A stretch of DNA of 64,000 nt from Streptomyces fungicidicus (lineage in GTDB: Bacteria; Actinomycetota; Actinomycetes; Streptomycetales; Streptomycetaceae). Numbering within the stretch: position 1 is the first letter of the stretch; every line of letters starts with the position of its first letter. The notes under the pieces are model-generated. The model was not told the DNA's origin, searched no databases, and worked only from the letters and a program-made list of their open reading frames with translations. A program made the translations under genes and the position numbers. The DNA lies in NCBI RefSeq assembly GCF_003665435.1, contig NZ_CP023407.1:1054001-1118000 (forward strand), written 5' to 3'. Positions 45,078-53,125 of the stretch are shown here, piece after piece.

Positions 45078-46798
45078 CAGAAGAGGAAGTACCGCTGGGC
45101 CATGGGCAGTTCGGCGGCCGGTGCCGCCTCGACCAGTTCCCCGTCGACGTACACGGCGAAGCTGTCCGGGTCGATCCGTACGTCCGGCATCGCGTCGTTC
45201 TCCCGCATGTCCGCCTTGGTCACCCCACGGGTGGAGTCGATGGTCACGAACCGCTTGCCCAGCCCCAGCCGCTCCGGCAGACCCGCCTCGACGGCCTGCT
45301 CCGCCACGAAGTTGACCGAGTTGGCGGCGGGCGCCCGCCCGATCGCCCCGTACATCGGGCGGGGGAGGACGGGCTGCGGGGTCGGTATGGAGGCGTTGGC
45401 GTCGCCCATCTGCGCATAGGCGATCTGCCCGCCCTTGAGGACGAGGAGCGGCTTGACGCCGAAGAACGCCGGGTCCCACAGCACGAGATCGGCCAGTTTG
45501 CCGCTCTCCACGGAGCCGGTCTCGCGGGCCAGGCCCTGGGCGAGCGCCGGGTTGATGGTGTATTTGGCGACATACCGACGTACCCGGTGGTTGTCGGCGC
45601 GCCCGTCGCCGGGGAGCGCGCCGCGCCGCCGCTTCATCACATGGGCCGTCTGCCAGGTCCGCATGATCACTTCGCCGACCCGCCCCATGGCCTGGGAGTC
45701 GGAGGAGATGATCGAGATGGCGCCGAGGTCGTGCAGCACGTCCTCGGCGCCGATGGTGGACGGCCGGATCCGGGACTCGGCGAAGGCGAGGTCCTCCGGT
45801 ACGGCCGGGTTCAGGTGGTGGCACACCATCAGCATGTCGAGGTGCTCCTCGACGGTGTTGACGGTGAACGGCCGGGTCGGATTGGTGGAGCTGGGCAGCA
45901 CGTGCGGTGCGGAGACCACGGTCATGATGTCCGGCGCGTGCCCGCCGCCGGCGCCCTCCGTGTGGTAGGCGTGGATGCCGCGCCCGGCGATCGCGGCGAG
46001 CGTGTCGCCCACGAAACCGGCCTCGTTGAGGGTGTCGGTGTGGATGGCGACCTGGACCCCGGTCCGGTCGGCGACGGTCAGCGCCGCGTCGATGACGGCG
46101 GGGGTGGACCCCCAGTCCTCGTGCAGCTTCAGCCCGACCGCGCCGCCCCTGATCTGCGAGAGCAACGCCTCCCGGGAGACGGTGTTGCCCTTGCCGAGCA
46201 GACCGATGTTGAGCGGGTACGCCTCCATCGCCTCCAGCATCCGCGCCAGGTGCCAGGGGCCGGGCGTGACGGTGGTCGCCTTGGAGCCCTCGGCGGGTCC
46301 GGTGCCCCCGCCGACCAGGGTGGTGACGCCGGAGGCCAGCGCCTCGTCGGCGATCCCCGGGCAGATGAAGTGCACGTGCGCGTCGATGGCGCCGGCGGTC
46401 AGGATCCGCCCGTTGCCCGCGATGATCTCGGTCTCGGGCCCGATGACCAGGTCCGGGTGGACGCCGTCCATGGTGTCGGGGTTGCCGGCCTTGCCGATGC
46501 CGGTGATCCGGCCGTCGCGGATGCCGATGTCGGCCTTGACGACGCCCCAGTGGTCGACGACGACCGCGCCGGTGACGACCGTGTCCGGGGTACCGTCCGC
46601 CCGGGTGGCCCGGGACTGGCCCATGGACTCGCGGATGACCTTGCCCCCGCCGAAGACCGCCTCGTCGCCCGCGCGTCCGGGGCCGCCGGAGCGGTCCTCC
46701 TCGATCTCGATCAGCAGGTCGGTGTCGGCGAGCCGGATGCGGTCACCGGTGGTCGGGCCGAACAGGTCGGCGTGGGCGGGGCGGGAGATCTCAGGCAT
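45077..46798 (-). CDS. ureC: urease alpha subunit
   Basis: Catalytic subunit splitting urea to ammonia and carbamate. 573 residues. Nickel ligands and active site are all present: [12 protein letters not shown] (two His), the carbamylated Lys in [35 protein letters not shown], the flap [12 protein letters not shown] and the Asp in ISSDSQAMG. It overlaps ureB by eight bases and ureF by one. Single gene for the subunit, with separate ureA and ureB, as in most bacteria. Confidence 0.98.
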   Translation of the reverse strand: MPEISRPAHADLFGPTTGDRIRLADTDLLIEIEEDRSGGPGRAGDEAVFGGGKVIRESMGQSRATRADGTPDTVVTGAVVVDHWGVVKADIGIRDGRITGIGKAGNPDTMDGVHPDLVIGPETEIIAGNGRILTAGAIDAHVHFICPGIADEALASGVTTLVGGGTGPAEGSKATTVTPGPWHLARMLEAMEAYPLNIGLLGKGNTVSREALLSQIRGGAVGLKLHEDWGSTPAVIDAALTVADRTGVQVAIHTDTLNEAGFVGDTLAAIAGRGIHAYHTEGAGGGHAPDIMTVVSAPHVLPSSTNPTRPFTVNTVEEHLDMLMVCHHLNPAVPEDLAFAESRIRPSTIGAEDVLHDLGAISIISSDSQAMGRVGEVIMRTWQTAHVMKRRRGALPGDGRADNHRVRRYVAKYTINPALAQGLARETGSVESGKLADLVLWDPAFFGVKPLLVLKGGQIAYAQMGDANASIPTPQPVLPRPMYGAIGRAPAANSVNFVAEQAVEAGLPERLGLGKRFVTIDSTRGVTKADMRENDAMPDVRIDPDSFAVYVDGELVEAAPAAELPMAQRYFLF

Positions 46799-47102
46799 CG
46801 AGCGCGCCCCCCGTCTCCCCCCGCAGCCCGGGCACCACACGGGCCCCGGCCAGCGGGACGAGTTCCACCTCGACGGGGATGCCGGGCTCGAACCGTACGG
46901 CGGTGCCCGCGGCGACGTTCAGCCGCTTTCCGCGCGCCGCCGCCCGGTCGAACTCCAGTCCCGGGTTGGCCTCGGCGAAGTGGTAGTGGGAGCCGACCTG
47001 GACTGGCCGGTCGGCGGCGTTGAGGACGGTCAGCGGGGTGACCTCGAGGCCCGTGTTGTAGGCGATCGGGTCGTCGGCGAACAGGATCTCTCCGGGAATC
47101 AC
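46791..47102 (-). CDS. ureB: urease beta subunit
   Basis: 103 residues: [34 protein letters not shown] and [11 protein letters not shown], the standard UreB pattern. The C-terminal end ([15 protein letters not shown]) overlaps the ureC start. It begins 16 bases after ureA. Confidence 0.97.
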   Translation of the reverse strand: MIPGEILFADDPIAYNTGLEVTPLTVLNAADRPVQVGSHYHFAEANPGLEFDRAAARGKRLNVAAGTAVRFEPGIPVEVELVPLAGARVVPGLRGETGGALDA

Positions 47103-47118
47103 GGCGGCCGCTCCCCCG

Positions 47119-47421
47119 TCAGACGATCGGGTCGTGGACGGTGACGAGCTTGGTGCCGTCCGGGAAGGTCGCCTCCACCTGGACGTCGTGGATCATCTCC
47201 GGAACGCCCTCCATCACGTCGTCCCGGGTGAGCACCCGGCGTCCGGACGCCATGAGTTCGGTGACGGTACGGCCGTCGCGGGCGCCCTCGAGGAGGTGCG
47301 AGGTGATGAGGGCGACCGCCTCGGGATGGTTCAGCCGCAGCCCGCGGGCCCGGCGCCTGTCCGCCACGTCGGCCGCGACATGGATGAGCAGCCTCTCCTG
47401 CTCGTGCGGGGTCAGTTGCAC
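47119..47421 (-). CDS. ureA: urease gamma subunit
   Basis: 100 residues from the GTG at 47421, the usual UreA length (start [12 protein letters not shown]). GAGGT eight bases upstream supports this over the ATG five codons earlier. [20 protein letters not shown] and [20 protein letters not shown] are family signatures. First gene of ureABCFGD; the promoter region carries a GlnR-like box. Confidence 0.97.
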   Translation of the reverse strand: MQLTPHEQERLLIHVAADVADRRRARGLRLNHPEAVALITSHLLEGARDGRTVTELMASGRRVLTRDDVMEGVPEMIHDVQVEATFPDGTKLVTVHDPIV

Positions 47422-47508
47422 GGCTTCCCACCTCACAGTCCTCGCCCCGGACCGTGAGGACCCGGGCGCCGCGGCCGTCCGGGCCCACCCCCGGCGGCGT
47501 GGCTCGGC

Positions 47509-47540
47509 AGGCTAGCCGGGAGTCGTTTCGGGGACGTTAA
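47509..47540 (-). promoter_or_regulatory. ureA promoter with GlnR-like box
   Basis: On the minus strand TTAAC-GTCCCC-GAAAC (47540-47525) matches the nitrogen regulator GlnR consensus (gTnAC-n6-GAAAC) except for the first base. TAGCCT at 47514-47509 is a fitting -10 box, about 85 bases upstream of the ureA GTG. I recall GlnR control of ureA in S. coelicolor. Confidence 0.6.
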
Positions 47541-47612
47541 CCGAGGAGAGCGGCGGCAGCGGACGGGGACGGGGGTGCGCGGTTCCGTATGGCCGGCTCA
47601 CGACCGGCCGGC

Positions 47613-47900
47613 TCACGACGTGGCCGTCCCCCGGTGCTCCGCCGCGATGCCGAAGCGCTGCCGTTCGCGGGGAGCGGACGGGACCTCGCGGACGCCGGCC
47701 ACCGTGCTGATCACCGGCTCCTCCGCGGGCTCCGGGCGCTCCCCCTGCTCTTCGAGTCGTCGCAGGTCGTCGGCGGACACAAGGGCGACGAGAGGCTTAC
47801 CGTGCCGGGTCACGACGACCCGCTCACCGCCGTACACCACTCGGTTGATGAGGTCGGCGAGCTCAGCCCTGGCTTGGGTAACCGGAATCTCGTAGGCCAT
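47613..47900 (-). CDS. Phd/YefM-family antitoxin without adjacent toxin
   Basis: 95 residues. The Phd fold (MAYEIPVTQARAELADLINRV, in parts; GERVVVTRHGKPLVALVS) is complete and DNA-binding; the C-terminal half (from about 55) is the disordered toxin-neutralising type. No toxin-like frame follows: the next 190 bases are the urease promoter region. TATGAT on the minus strand ends six bases before the ATG, so it is probably leaderless. It is divergent from the ClpP-like gene and may regulate it. Confidence 0.85.
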   Translation of the reverse strand: MAYEIPVTQARAELADLINRVVYGGERVVVTRHGKPLVALVSADDLRRLEEQGERPEPAEEPVISTVAGVREVPSAPRERQRFGIAAEHRGTATS

Positions 47901-47906
47901 GAACCC

Positions 47907-47943
47907 ATCATAACGTCACGTACGTCCTGTACATTTTTTACAG
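47907..47943. promoter_or_regulatory. shared operator/promoter between antitoxin and ClpP-like gene
   Basis: This AT-rich gap holds the inverted repeat CTGTA-N7-TACAG (47927-47943), the palindrome ACGTACGT next to it and the antitoxin -10 TATGAT (47912-47907). Phd-type proteins usually bind such repeats in their own promoters. Confidence 0.5.
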
Positions 47944-47968
47944 AGGCAACCAGACAGGAGGGGCTCTC

Positions 47969-48604
47969 ATGACCCGACCGTCCGCCCGGCACGTCCTGCC
48001 CGAGTTCACCGAACGCACGATGTCCGGGCAACGGACGATGGACCCGTACGCGAAGCTGCTCCAGGAACGGATCGTCATCCTCGGGACACGGATCGACGAG
48101 ACCTCCGCGAACGATGTGATGGCCCAGTTCATGTACCTGGAGCACCACGCCCCGGACCAGGACATCTCGCTGTACATCAACTCCCCCGGGGGCTCCTTCC
48201 ACGCCATGTCGGCGATCCACGACACGCTGCGCTACGTCACCTGCGACGTGGAGACCGTCTGCCTGGGCCAGGCGGAGGGGGCCGCCGCGCTACTGCTGGC
48301 CGCCGGCGCCCCGGGCAAGCGGCTCGTACTGCCCGGCTCCCGCCTCGTGCTCCGTCAGCCCGTCCTCCTGGAGCCCGTCGAGGGACAGACGAGCGACCTG
48401 GCGATCCAGGCCGAGGAGCTGAACCGCATCCGGGCCCGGATGGAGGAGATGCTGGTCCGCCACACCGGCCGCACCGCGGAACAGGTCCGGGCGGACATCG
48501 AGCGGGACACGGTCCTCGACGCCGGGGCGGCGGTCGAGTACGGCCTGGCGGACCGCGTCGTGCCCCACCGCAGGAGCCTCTCGCCCGCCTCAGGCGCGAG
48601 GTGA
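47969..48604 (+). CDS. ClpP-like protein lacking catalytic Ser and His
   Basis: 211 residues from the ATG seven bases after GGAGG. The whole ClpP fold is recognisable: [50 protein letters not shown]. The nucleophile segment reads [14 protein letters not shown] where active ClpP has GQAASM, giving Gly104 in place of Ser. The His segment reads RLVLRQP where active ClpP has RVMIHQP, giving Arg129. The Asp of the triad (D180) is kept. The 25-residue spacing between the two sites is the same as in E. coli. It is probably a non-proteolytic ring subunit comparable to ClpR. Followed after seven bases by a small gene. Confidence 0.92.
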   Translation: MTRPSARHVLPEFTERTMSGQRTMDPYAKLLQERIVILGTRIDETSANDVMAQFMYLEHHAPDQDISLYINSPGGSFHAMSAIHDTLRYVTCDVETVCLGQAEGAAALLLAAGAPGKRLVLPGSRLVLRQPVLLEPVEGQTSDLAIQAEELNRIRARMEEMLVRHTGRTAEQVRADIERDTVLDAGAAVEYGLADRVVPHRRSLSPASGAR

Positions 48605-48611
48605 GCCGCCG

Positions 48612-48920
48612 GTGCTGCCCCCCGAGTTGCCTCCGCTGCCCGCGCTGACCCGCGCGGAGGCCGAGCTGATCGACCGTTACCTCGAGGCCGTCGACCTGCT
48701 CGGCCGGGTCAATCCCGCCCTCGGCGGCGACACCTACCGCGGGCTGCGTGCCGCCCAGGCGCTGGTCGGCAAGGCGATCGCGCTGCGCGACGCGCTGACC
48801 CTGATGCACGGGCGCGGCGAGAGCGAGCTGCACTCCGCCACGCTGGCCCGGGCCCTGCGGGTGCTGGACGGCGAACGGCGCACGGCCCGGGTCACCCTGC
48901 CGCCCGAGTCCGGCAGTTGA
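48612..48920 (+). CDS. small helical protein of unknown function
   Basis: 102 residues from the GTG at 48612, seven bases after the ClpP-like stop, with GAGGTGA (48598-48604) as ribosome site. It is mostly helical and charged (LTRAEAELIDRYLEAVDLLGR, in parts; SATLARALRVLDGERRTAR) without membrane segment or cysteine. It is not recognised; tight linkage to the inactive ClpP homolog suggests a shared job, for example as adaptor or substrate. Confidence 0.7.
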   Translation: MLPPELPPLPALTRAEAELIDRYLEAVDLLGRVNPALGGDTYRGLRAAQALVGKAIALRDALTLMHGRGESELHSATLARALRVLDGERRTARVTLPPESGS

Positions 48921-49263
48921 CCCGCGCGCACCCGGCACGACGACCCCGGTCGGCGGTGCGCCCCGGCCGGGGTTGAAACGGACCAAACGGCTTACCACCA
49001 TCCGGCGTAGACGAACCTGCTGTTTTCGGGGCGCCGAAGTTGCTCACCCTGCGCACCCGAATGCCGGAATGAGTCGTTCCACCGCTGGTCCGCGACTCCG
49101 CCGGGTGTCGGCCGACTCCCCGAACAGTGGGGTGTCCACCCGAACGGATGAGTGGTGAGTAACAACACAAACCACCCGTTCCGTTGGGTTTTCGATCGCG
49201 CCATGAGCCAAGATCCCTGACTGACGACAAGACCCCGCCGCCGCGGCGGGGCGATCCGGGCGG
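48921..49263 (+). other. gap before the riboswitch, promoter region
   Basis: 344 bases without a convincing gene; a 61-codon frame at 48973 is Arg/Thr-rich and has no ribosome site. The last part holds CAAGATCC (about 49208-49215), which could be the -10 of the riboswitch transcript, and a perfect hairpin CCCCGCCG-CCG-CGGCGGGG (49233-49251) just before the riboswitch core. Confidence 0.4.
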
Positions 49264-49456
49264 ACGCCGAGTCCTGCCGCCGCCCGGATGACGGGTCGAC
49301 AGGAGTGGATCGGCAGGAGTGGAGGACCCAAGCACGACGGGCCGCCGGAGCGTCAGTTCCGAGCAGTCCTTGGGGTGAAGCCGCACTCGTGCGGCCGGGC
49401 CACTTCGCCAGCCCGAATCCGACAGGTCATCCTTCACAGGCGGCTGACGAAGGGTT
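49264..49456 (+). ncRNA. c-di-AMP riboswitch (ydaO/yuaA type)
   Basis: The conserved blocks of this class occur in order: GCCGAGTCCTGCCGCC, GGAGTGGAGGACCCAAGCAC, TTGGGGTGAAGCC, GGGCCACTTCGCCAGCCC followed by GAATCCGACAGGTCATCC, and the closing strand GGCGGCTGACGAAGG. It stands directly in front of a secreted cell-wall hydrolase gene, the usual target in actinobacteria. The 3' strand runs into the ribosome site GAAGG, so binding could act on transcription or on translation. Confidence 0.93.
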
Positions 49457-49460
49457 GCGC

Positions 49461-49934
49461 ATGACTGCGCTCAATCGTGTCCCGTCTCTCATGGCCCGGG
49501 CCGGCACGGCCTCGGCCCTCACCCTGGCCGCCGTGGGCGGCACCATCGCGGTCCCGGGAGCCGCCTCGGAGGCCGCGGCCGCGGGCCTGGCCACCAAGGC
49601 GCTGCACATCGCCGCTTCCAAGAAGGGCTCCCCCTACCAGTGGGGCGCCATAGGGCCGAACAGGTTCGACTGCTCCGGTCTGACGCTGTACTCGTTCAAG
49701 AAGGCGGGCAAGAAGCTGCCGCGCACCGCCGACCAGCAGTACAACCACACACGCCATGTCTCCGCCAAGAGTCGCAAGGCGGGAGACCTGGTGTTCTTCC
49801 ACTCGGGCGGCTACGTCTACCACGTCGGCATCTACGCGGGTAAGGGCAAGATCTGGCACGCCCCGAAGACCGGGGACGTGGTGCGCCTGCAGAAGATCTG
49901 GACCCGCAGCGTCTCGTACGGCCGGGTGAGGTGA
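49461..49934 (+). CDS. secreted NlpC/P60 peptidoglycan hydrolase
   Basis: 157 residues. A signal peptide (about 1-40, SALTLAAVGGTIAVPGAAS) is followed directly by the NlpC/P60 domain: catalytic Cys in RFDCSGLTLYSF, His in YHVGIYAGKGKIWHAP, and the family's YQWG entry. It cleaves peptide cross-links in the cell wall outside the cell. No other domain is present, so it is a minimal version. A c-di-AMP riboswitch controls it. Confidence 0.93.
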   Translation: MTALNRVPSLMARAGTASALTLAAVGGTIAVPGAASEAAAAGLATKALHIAASKKGSPYQWGAIGPNRFDCSGLTLYSFKKAGKKLPRTADQQYNHTRHVSAKSRKAGDLVFFHSGGYVYHVGIYAGKGKIWHAPKTGDVVRLQKIWTRSVSYGRVR

Positions 49935-49994
49935 TCCGCGGGGGCGGCGGCACCGAGGGGCCCGCCGTCCCGACGTCCGTGGACGAGAGGGCGC

Positions 49995-50474
49995 CTACTG
50001 CTCCCGCCGGCCCGCCGCCGTGACCGTCTCGGCGGCCTGGGCGGTCTGGACGGCCTGGGCGGCCCACGGGAGCTCCACCGAGACCGTCTTGCCACCCTCA
50101 CGCGTGGGGCGGATCCTCAGCCTGCCGCCGCACTCCGCGGTCAGCCAGCGAATGATGACCAGCCCGCGGCCGTTGTCCTGCTGAACCGCCGCGGGCAGCC
50201 GCTTGGGGAACCCCGGGTGGCTGTCCGTCACCCCGATGTGCACCCGCTCGTCACGGATCAGGACGATGTCCACCGTGAACGTGGGGGACTGCCCGAACGT
50301 GTGCTGCACCGCGTTGGTGGCGAGCTCGGAGACGATCAGCCGGACGGTGTCGCACAGTTCCGCGTCCGCCGGCATCCCCCATTCCTCCAGCGTGCCCACC
50401 ACATGCGCACGGGCGGCGGAGACCGAGCCGGGATCGCTCGGCAGAGTGACGGATGCTTCCAGATGGTCTGCCAT
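49995..50474 (-). CDS. RsbW/SpoIIAB-like ATP-binding protein
   Basis: 159 residues from the ATG at 50474 (AAAGGGA upstream). HATPase_c fold: VRLIVSELATNAVQH (N box), VGVTDSHPG-type segment (HIGVTDSHPGFPKRL) and NGRGLVIIRWLT. Proteins of this kind are anti-sigma-like regulators and regularly neighbour WhiJ-type and DUF397 genes in Streptomyces, as here. The C-terminus is an Ala/Gln-rich tail. Confidence 0.85.
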   Translation of the reverse strand: MADHLEASVTLPSDPGSVSAARAHVVGTLEEWGMPADAELCDTVRLIVSELATNAVQHTFGQSPTFTVDIVLIRDERVHIGVTDSHPGFPKRLPAAVQQDNGRGLVIIRWLTAECGGRLRIRPTREGGKTVSVELPWAAQAVQTAQAAETVTAAGRREQ

Positions 50475-50599
50475 GGCGACGTCGTCCCTTTCCCACGGAA
50501 CCGCGGTCCGGCACGGGGCGGCTGGTTCGAGTACGGTCCCGCACTGGTGGTTCGTCGTCAGACTGCCATCACCGCACGGCGCTGGGCGGCGATCCACCA

Positions 50600-50615
50600 A
50601 GATATGCATATATCT
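50600..50615. promoter_or_regulatory. AT-rich inverted repeat in the divergent gap of the WhiJ-like locus
   Basis: AGATAT-GCAT-ATATCT is a perfect 6-bp inverted repeat of only A/T-rich bases in a very GC-rich neighbourhood, midway between the ATP-binding protein and the XRE regulator genes. A likely operator. Confidence 0.45.
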
Positions 50616-50686
50616 GTCGCCCGAAGCGGTGAACTCTGCGACGGGAGAGCGTATCCGGGCGGCTCGGAAGGAGTAAGGAGAAGCCC

Positions 50687-51547
50687 ATGCAGAACGGTCC
50701 CGCGGTGCGCCGCCGGAAGCTGGGCGCCGAATTGCGCGCGCTGCGCACCTCGGCCAACCTCACCAGTGGTGAGGCGGCCCGGCTGGCGGGCTGGCACCAG
50801 TCGAAGGTGAGCCGGATCGAGACGGGCACGAGCGGGGTGAAACCGGCCGACGTGCGGCTGCTGCTCGACGTCTACGGTGTCGGCGATCCGCAGCTGCGGC
50901 AGTTGCTGCTGGTCCTCTCGGGCTCCGGTGACGACGGCGGCCGGCACCACTGGTGGCACGCCTACCGGGGCGTACTGCCGCCCACCTACCGGGACTTCAT
51001 CAGCCTGGAGTCGCAGGCCAGCGCGATGCGCACCCTGGAGACCACGGTGATTCCCGGACTGCTGCAGACGCCGGAGTACGCCCGCGCGGTGACGGAGGCG
51101 GCGCTGGAGGGCGCGTCGGAGGAACGGCTGGACGCGCTGGTGGAGGTGCGGCTTGCCCGGCAGGACGTGCTGCGGGCGGAGCCGCCGCTGGAGCTGAGCG
51201 CGGTCCTGGACGAGGCGGTGCTGCGCCGGGAGGTCGGCGGTCCCGGTGTGATGTCCCGGCAGCTGAACCGGCTGGTCGAGGCGGCCCGGCTGCCCCAGGT
51301 GCGCCTGCAGGTCCTGCCCTTCACCGCCGGTGCGCATATCGGCGTGACAGGTCCTTTCGTAATCTTTTCATTTTCGCGCACTTCTGATCTGGATGTGGTT
51401 GTTCTCGACCACTTGACGAGTAGCCTCCACCTCGAGCGGAAAGAAGACCTCCGGGCCTACTCGGAGGCCTTCAACGCCCTTTCGATCCACGCCCTTTCGC
51501 CCGAGGACTCGTTGGATTTCATCGCCGGTGCCGCAGCCGGCGTGTAA
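50687..51547 (+). CDS. WhiJ-like XRE regulator (DUF5753)
   Basis: 286 residues. N-terminal helix-turn-helix (about 8-65, SGEAARLAGWHQSKVSRIETG). The C-terminal DUF5753 domain holds the family marks IPGLLQTPEYARAV and VRLQVLPFTAGAH. The gene has GGAG in front and is followed after nine bases by a DUF397 gene. Such sets control development and antibiotic production in Streptomyces. The stretch around 51355-51400 is lower in GC than the rest. Confidence 0.92.
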   Translation: MQNGPAVRRRKLGAELRALRTSANLTSGEAARLAGWHQSKVSRIETGTSGVKPADVRLLLDVYGVGDPQLRQLLLVLSGSGDDGGRHHWWHAYRGVLPPTYRDFISLESQASAMRTLETTVIPGLLQTPEYARAVTEAALEGASEERLDALVEVRLARQDVLRAEPPLELSAVLDEAVLRREVGGPGVMSRQLNRLVEAARLPQVRLQVLPFTAGAHIGVTGPFVIFSFSRTSDLDVVVLDHLTSSLHLERKEDLRAYSEAFNALSIHALSPEDSLDFIAGAAAGV

Positions 51548-51556
51548 GGAGGCACG

Positions 51557-51781
51557 ATGCCCGCACCGCCTCGGACCATCCCTTCCAGCCCCGCACTGCG
51601 CGATGCCCGGTGGCTGCGCAGCAGCTACAGCACGGGGGCGAACAACTGTGTGGAGACGGCCCGGCCGACCACCGGAGCCCTGGCCGGACTGCTCGCCGTG
51701 CGCGACTCCAAGGCCCCGGACGGGCCCGCGCTGCTCTTCTCACCGGGCAGCTGGACGGAGTTCCTGAACGGGGTCCGCTGA
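51557..51781 (+). CDS. DUF397 protein
   Basis: 74 residues, GGAGG before the ATG. Family pattern: ARWLRSSYSTGANNCVETA, LAVRDSKAPDGPALLFSPGSW (in parts) and EFLNGVR. DUF397 proteins are partners of the adjacent WhiJ-like regulators, probably binding them and modifying their DNA binding. Confidence 0.93.
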   Translation: MPAPPRTIPSSPALRDARWLRSSYSTGANNCVETARPTTGALAGLLAVRDSKAPDGPALLFSPGSWTEFLNGVR

Positions 51782-51850
51782 GCGGACCCCGGATCGCCCA
51801 CCCGACCGATCACCCCGTCGTCGAGCGACACACGGCCGTGCCCCGCCGAC

Positions 51851-52978
51851 TCATGGCCGCGTCTCGCCGATCACCCGTACAGCGCGTTCGATCTCCGCCC
51901 CGGACAGGTCCGCGCGGGCGGTCAGCCTGAGCCGTGACACGCCGTCGGGCACGGAAGGAGGACGGAAACAGCCCACGGACAGGCCGGCCGCCCGGCAGTC
52001 GGCCGCCCAACGCACGGCCTGCTCCGGGGAAGGAGCACGCACGGAGACGACCGCGGCGTCCGGACGCACCGCTTCCAGGCCCGCGGCCGTCAGCCGGGTG
52101 TGCAGTTCCCGCGCGACCTCACCGGCCCGCGCCGCGCGGGCCGGTTCGCGGCGCAGCAGCCGGAGCGCCGCCAGCGCCGCGCCGGCCGCCGCGGGGGCGA
52201 GTCCCGTGTCGAAGATGAACGTCCGGGCCGCGTTGACCAGGTGGCCGATCACCCGGGAGGGCCCGAGCACCGCTCCGCCCTGGCCGCCGAGCGACTTGGA
52301 CAGCGTCACCGTCACGACGACGTCGTCGGCGCCCGCCAGTCCCGCCGCGTGCGGCGCCCCGCGCCCGCCGTCGCCGAGCACGCCGAGGCCGTGCGCGTCG
52401 TCGAGCACCAGACCCGCGCCGTGCTCCCGGCACGCCTCCGCGAGCCCGGTGAGCGGGGCGGCGTCGCCGTCCACCGAGAACACCGTGTCGGAGACCGCGA
52501 CCGCGGGCCCCTCGTGCCCGCCCAGCGCCTTGCGCACGGCGTCCGGGTCGGCGTGCGCCGCGACCTGCGTCGTCCCGCGGGCCAGCCGGCAGCCGTCGAT
52601 CAGCGAGGCGTGGTTGCCCGCGTCGGAGACGATCAGGGAGCCGTGCGGGGCCAGCGCGGTGACGGCGGCGAGGTTGGCCGCGTACCCGGAGGAGAAGACC
52701 AGGGCCGCCTCGAAGCCGCAGAAGTCCGCCAGTTCGCCCTCCAGCTCGGCGTGGAGTTCGGTGCTGCCTGTGACGAGCCGGGAGCCGGTCGAACCGCCGC
52801 CCCAGGTCCGCGCGGCCCGCGCCGCGCCCTCGGTGACTTCCGGGTGCCTGGCGAGGCCCAGATAGTCGTTGCTCGCCAGATCGAGCAGCGGGGACTCGGC
52901 CGCCCGCGGACGCAGGGTGCGCACGAGCCCGGCCCGGCGGCGCAGTTCCGCCTGCTCGTCGATCCAGCCGAACGCCAT
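51851..52978 (-). CDS. bioF: 8-amino-7-oxononanoate synthase
   Basis: It joins pimeloyl-ACP/CoA and alanine, the first ring-building step of biotin synthesis. PLP enzyme, 375 residues: [32 protein letters not shown] (in parts), [10 protein letters not shown] and the PLP lysine in [12 protein letters not shown]. It is divergent from bioBAD, sharing a 147-base control region. Confidence 0.96.
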   Translation of the reverse strand: MAFGWIDEQAELRRRAGLVRTLRPRAAESPLLDLASNDYLGLARHPEVTEGAARAARTWGGGSTGSRLVTGSTELHAELEGELADFCGFEAALVFSSGYAANLAAVTALAPHGSLIVSDAGNHASLIDGCRLARGTTQVAAHADPDAVRKALGGHEGPAVAVSDTVFSVDGDAAPLTGLAEACREHGAGLVLDDAHGLGVLGDGGRGAPHAAGLAGADDVVVTVTLSKSLGGQGGAVLGPSRVIGHLVNAARTFIFDTGLAPAAAGAALAALRLLRREPARAARAGEVARELHTRLTAAGLEAVRPDAAVVSVRAPSPEQAVRWAADCRAAGLSVGCFRPPSVPDGVSRLRLTARADLSGAEIERAVRVIGETRP

Positions 52979-53039
52979 GGGTCCTCCAGGGCTTTTGTAG
53001 GCAGTGCACAGACACTAGCGGCAGCCCGTACGGACCACT

Positions 53040-53057
53040 GTGTGGCAATACCCACAC
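53040..53057. promoter_or_regulatory. inverted repeat in the bioF/bioB control region
   Basis: GTGTGG-CAATAC-CCACAC is a perfect 6-bp inverted repeat near the middle of the divergent gap. TAGGAC (53107-53112) is a fair -10 for bioB. A biotin-responsive repressor site is likely; it does not match BioQ-type boxes that I recall. Confidence 0.45.
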
Positions 53058-53125
53058 CTCGAAGCGCCTCTGTTGTACGAACTCTCCTTGGCCCCGGCGG
53101 GTCGGGTAGGACAGGATCGGCTCTC

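Noticed and set aside
48973..49158. 61-codon frame in the gap before the riboswitch
   Set aside because: Arg/Thr-rich, no ribosome site, no hydrophobic or structural pattern, and it lies in what looks like a promoter region.
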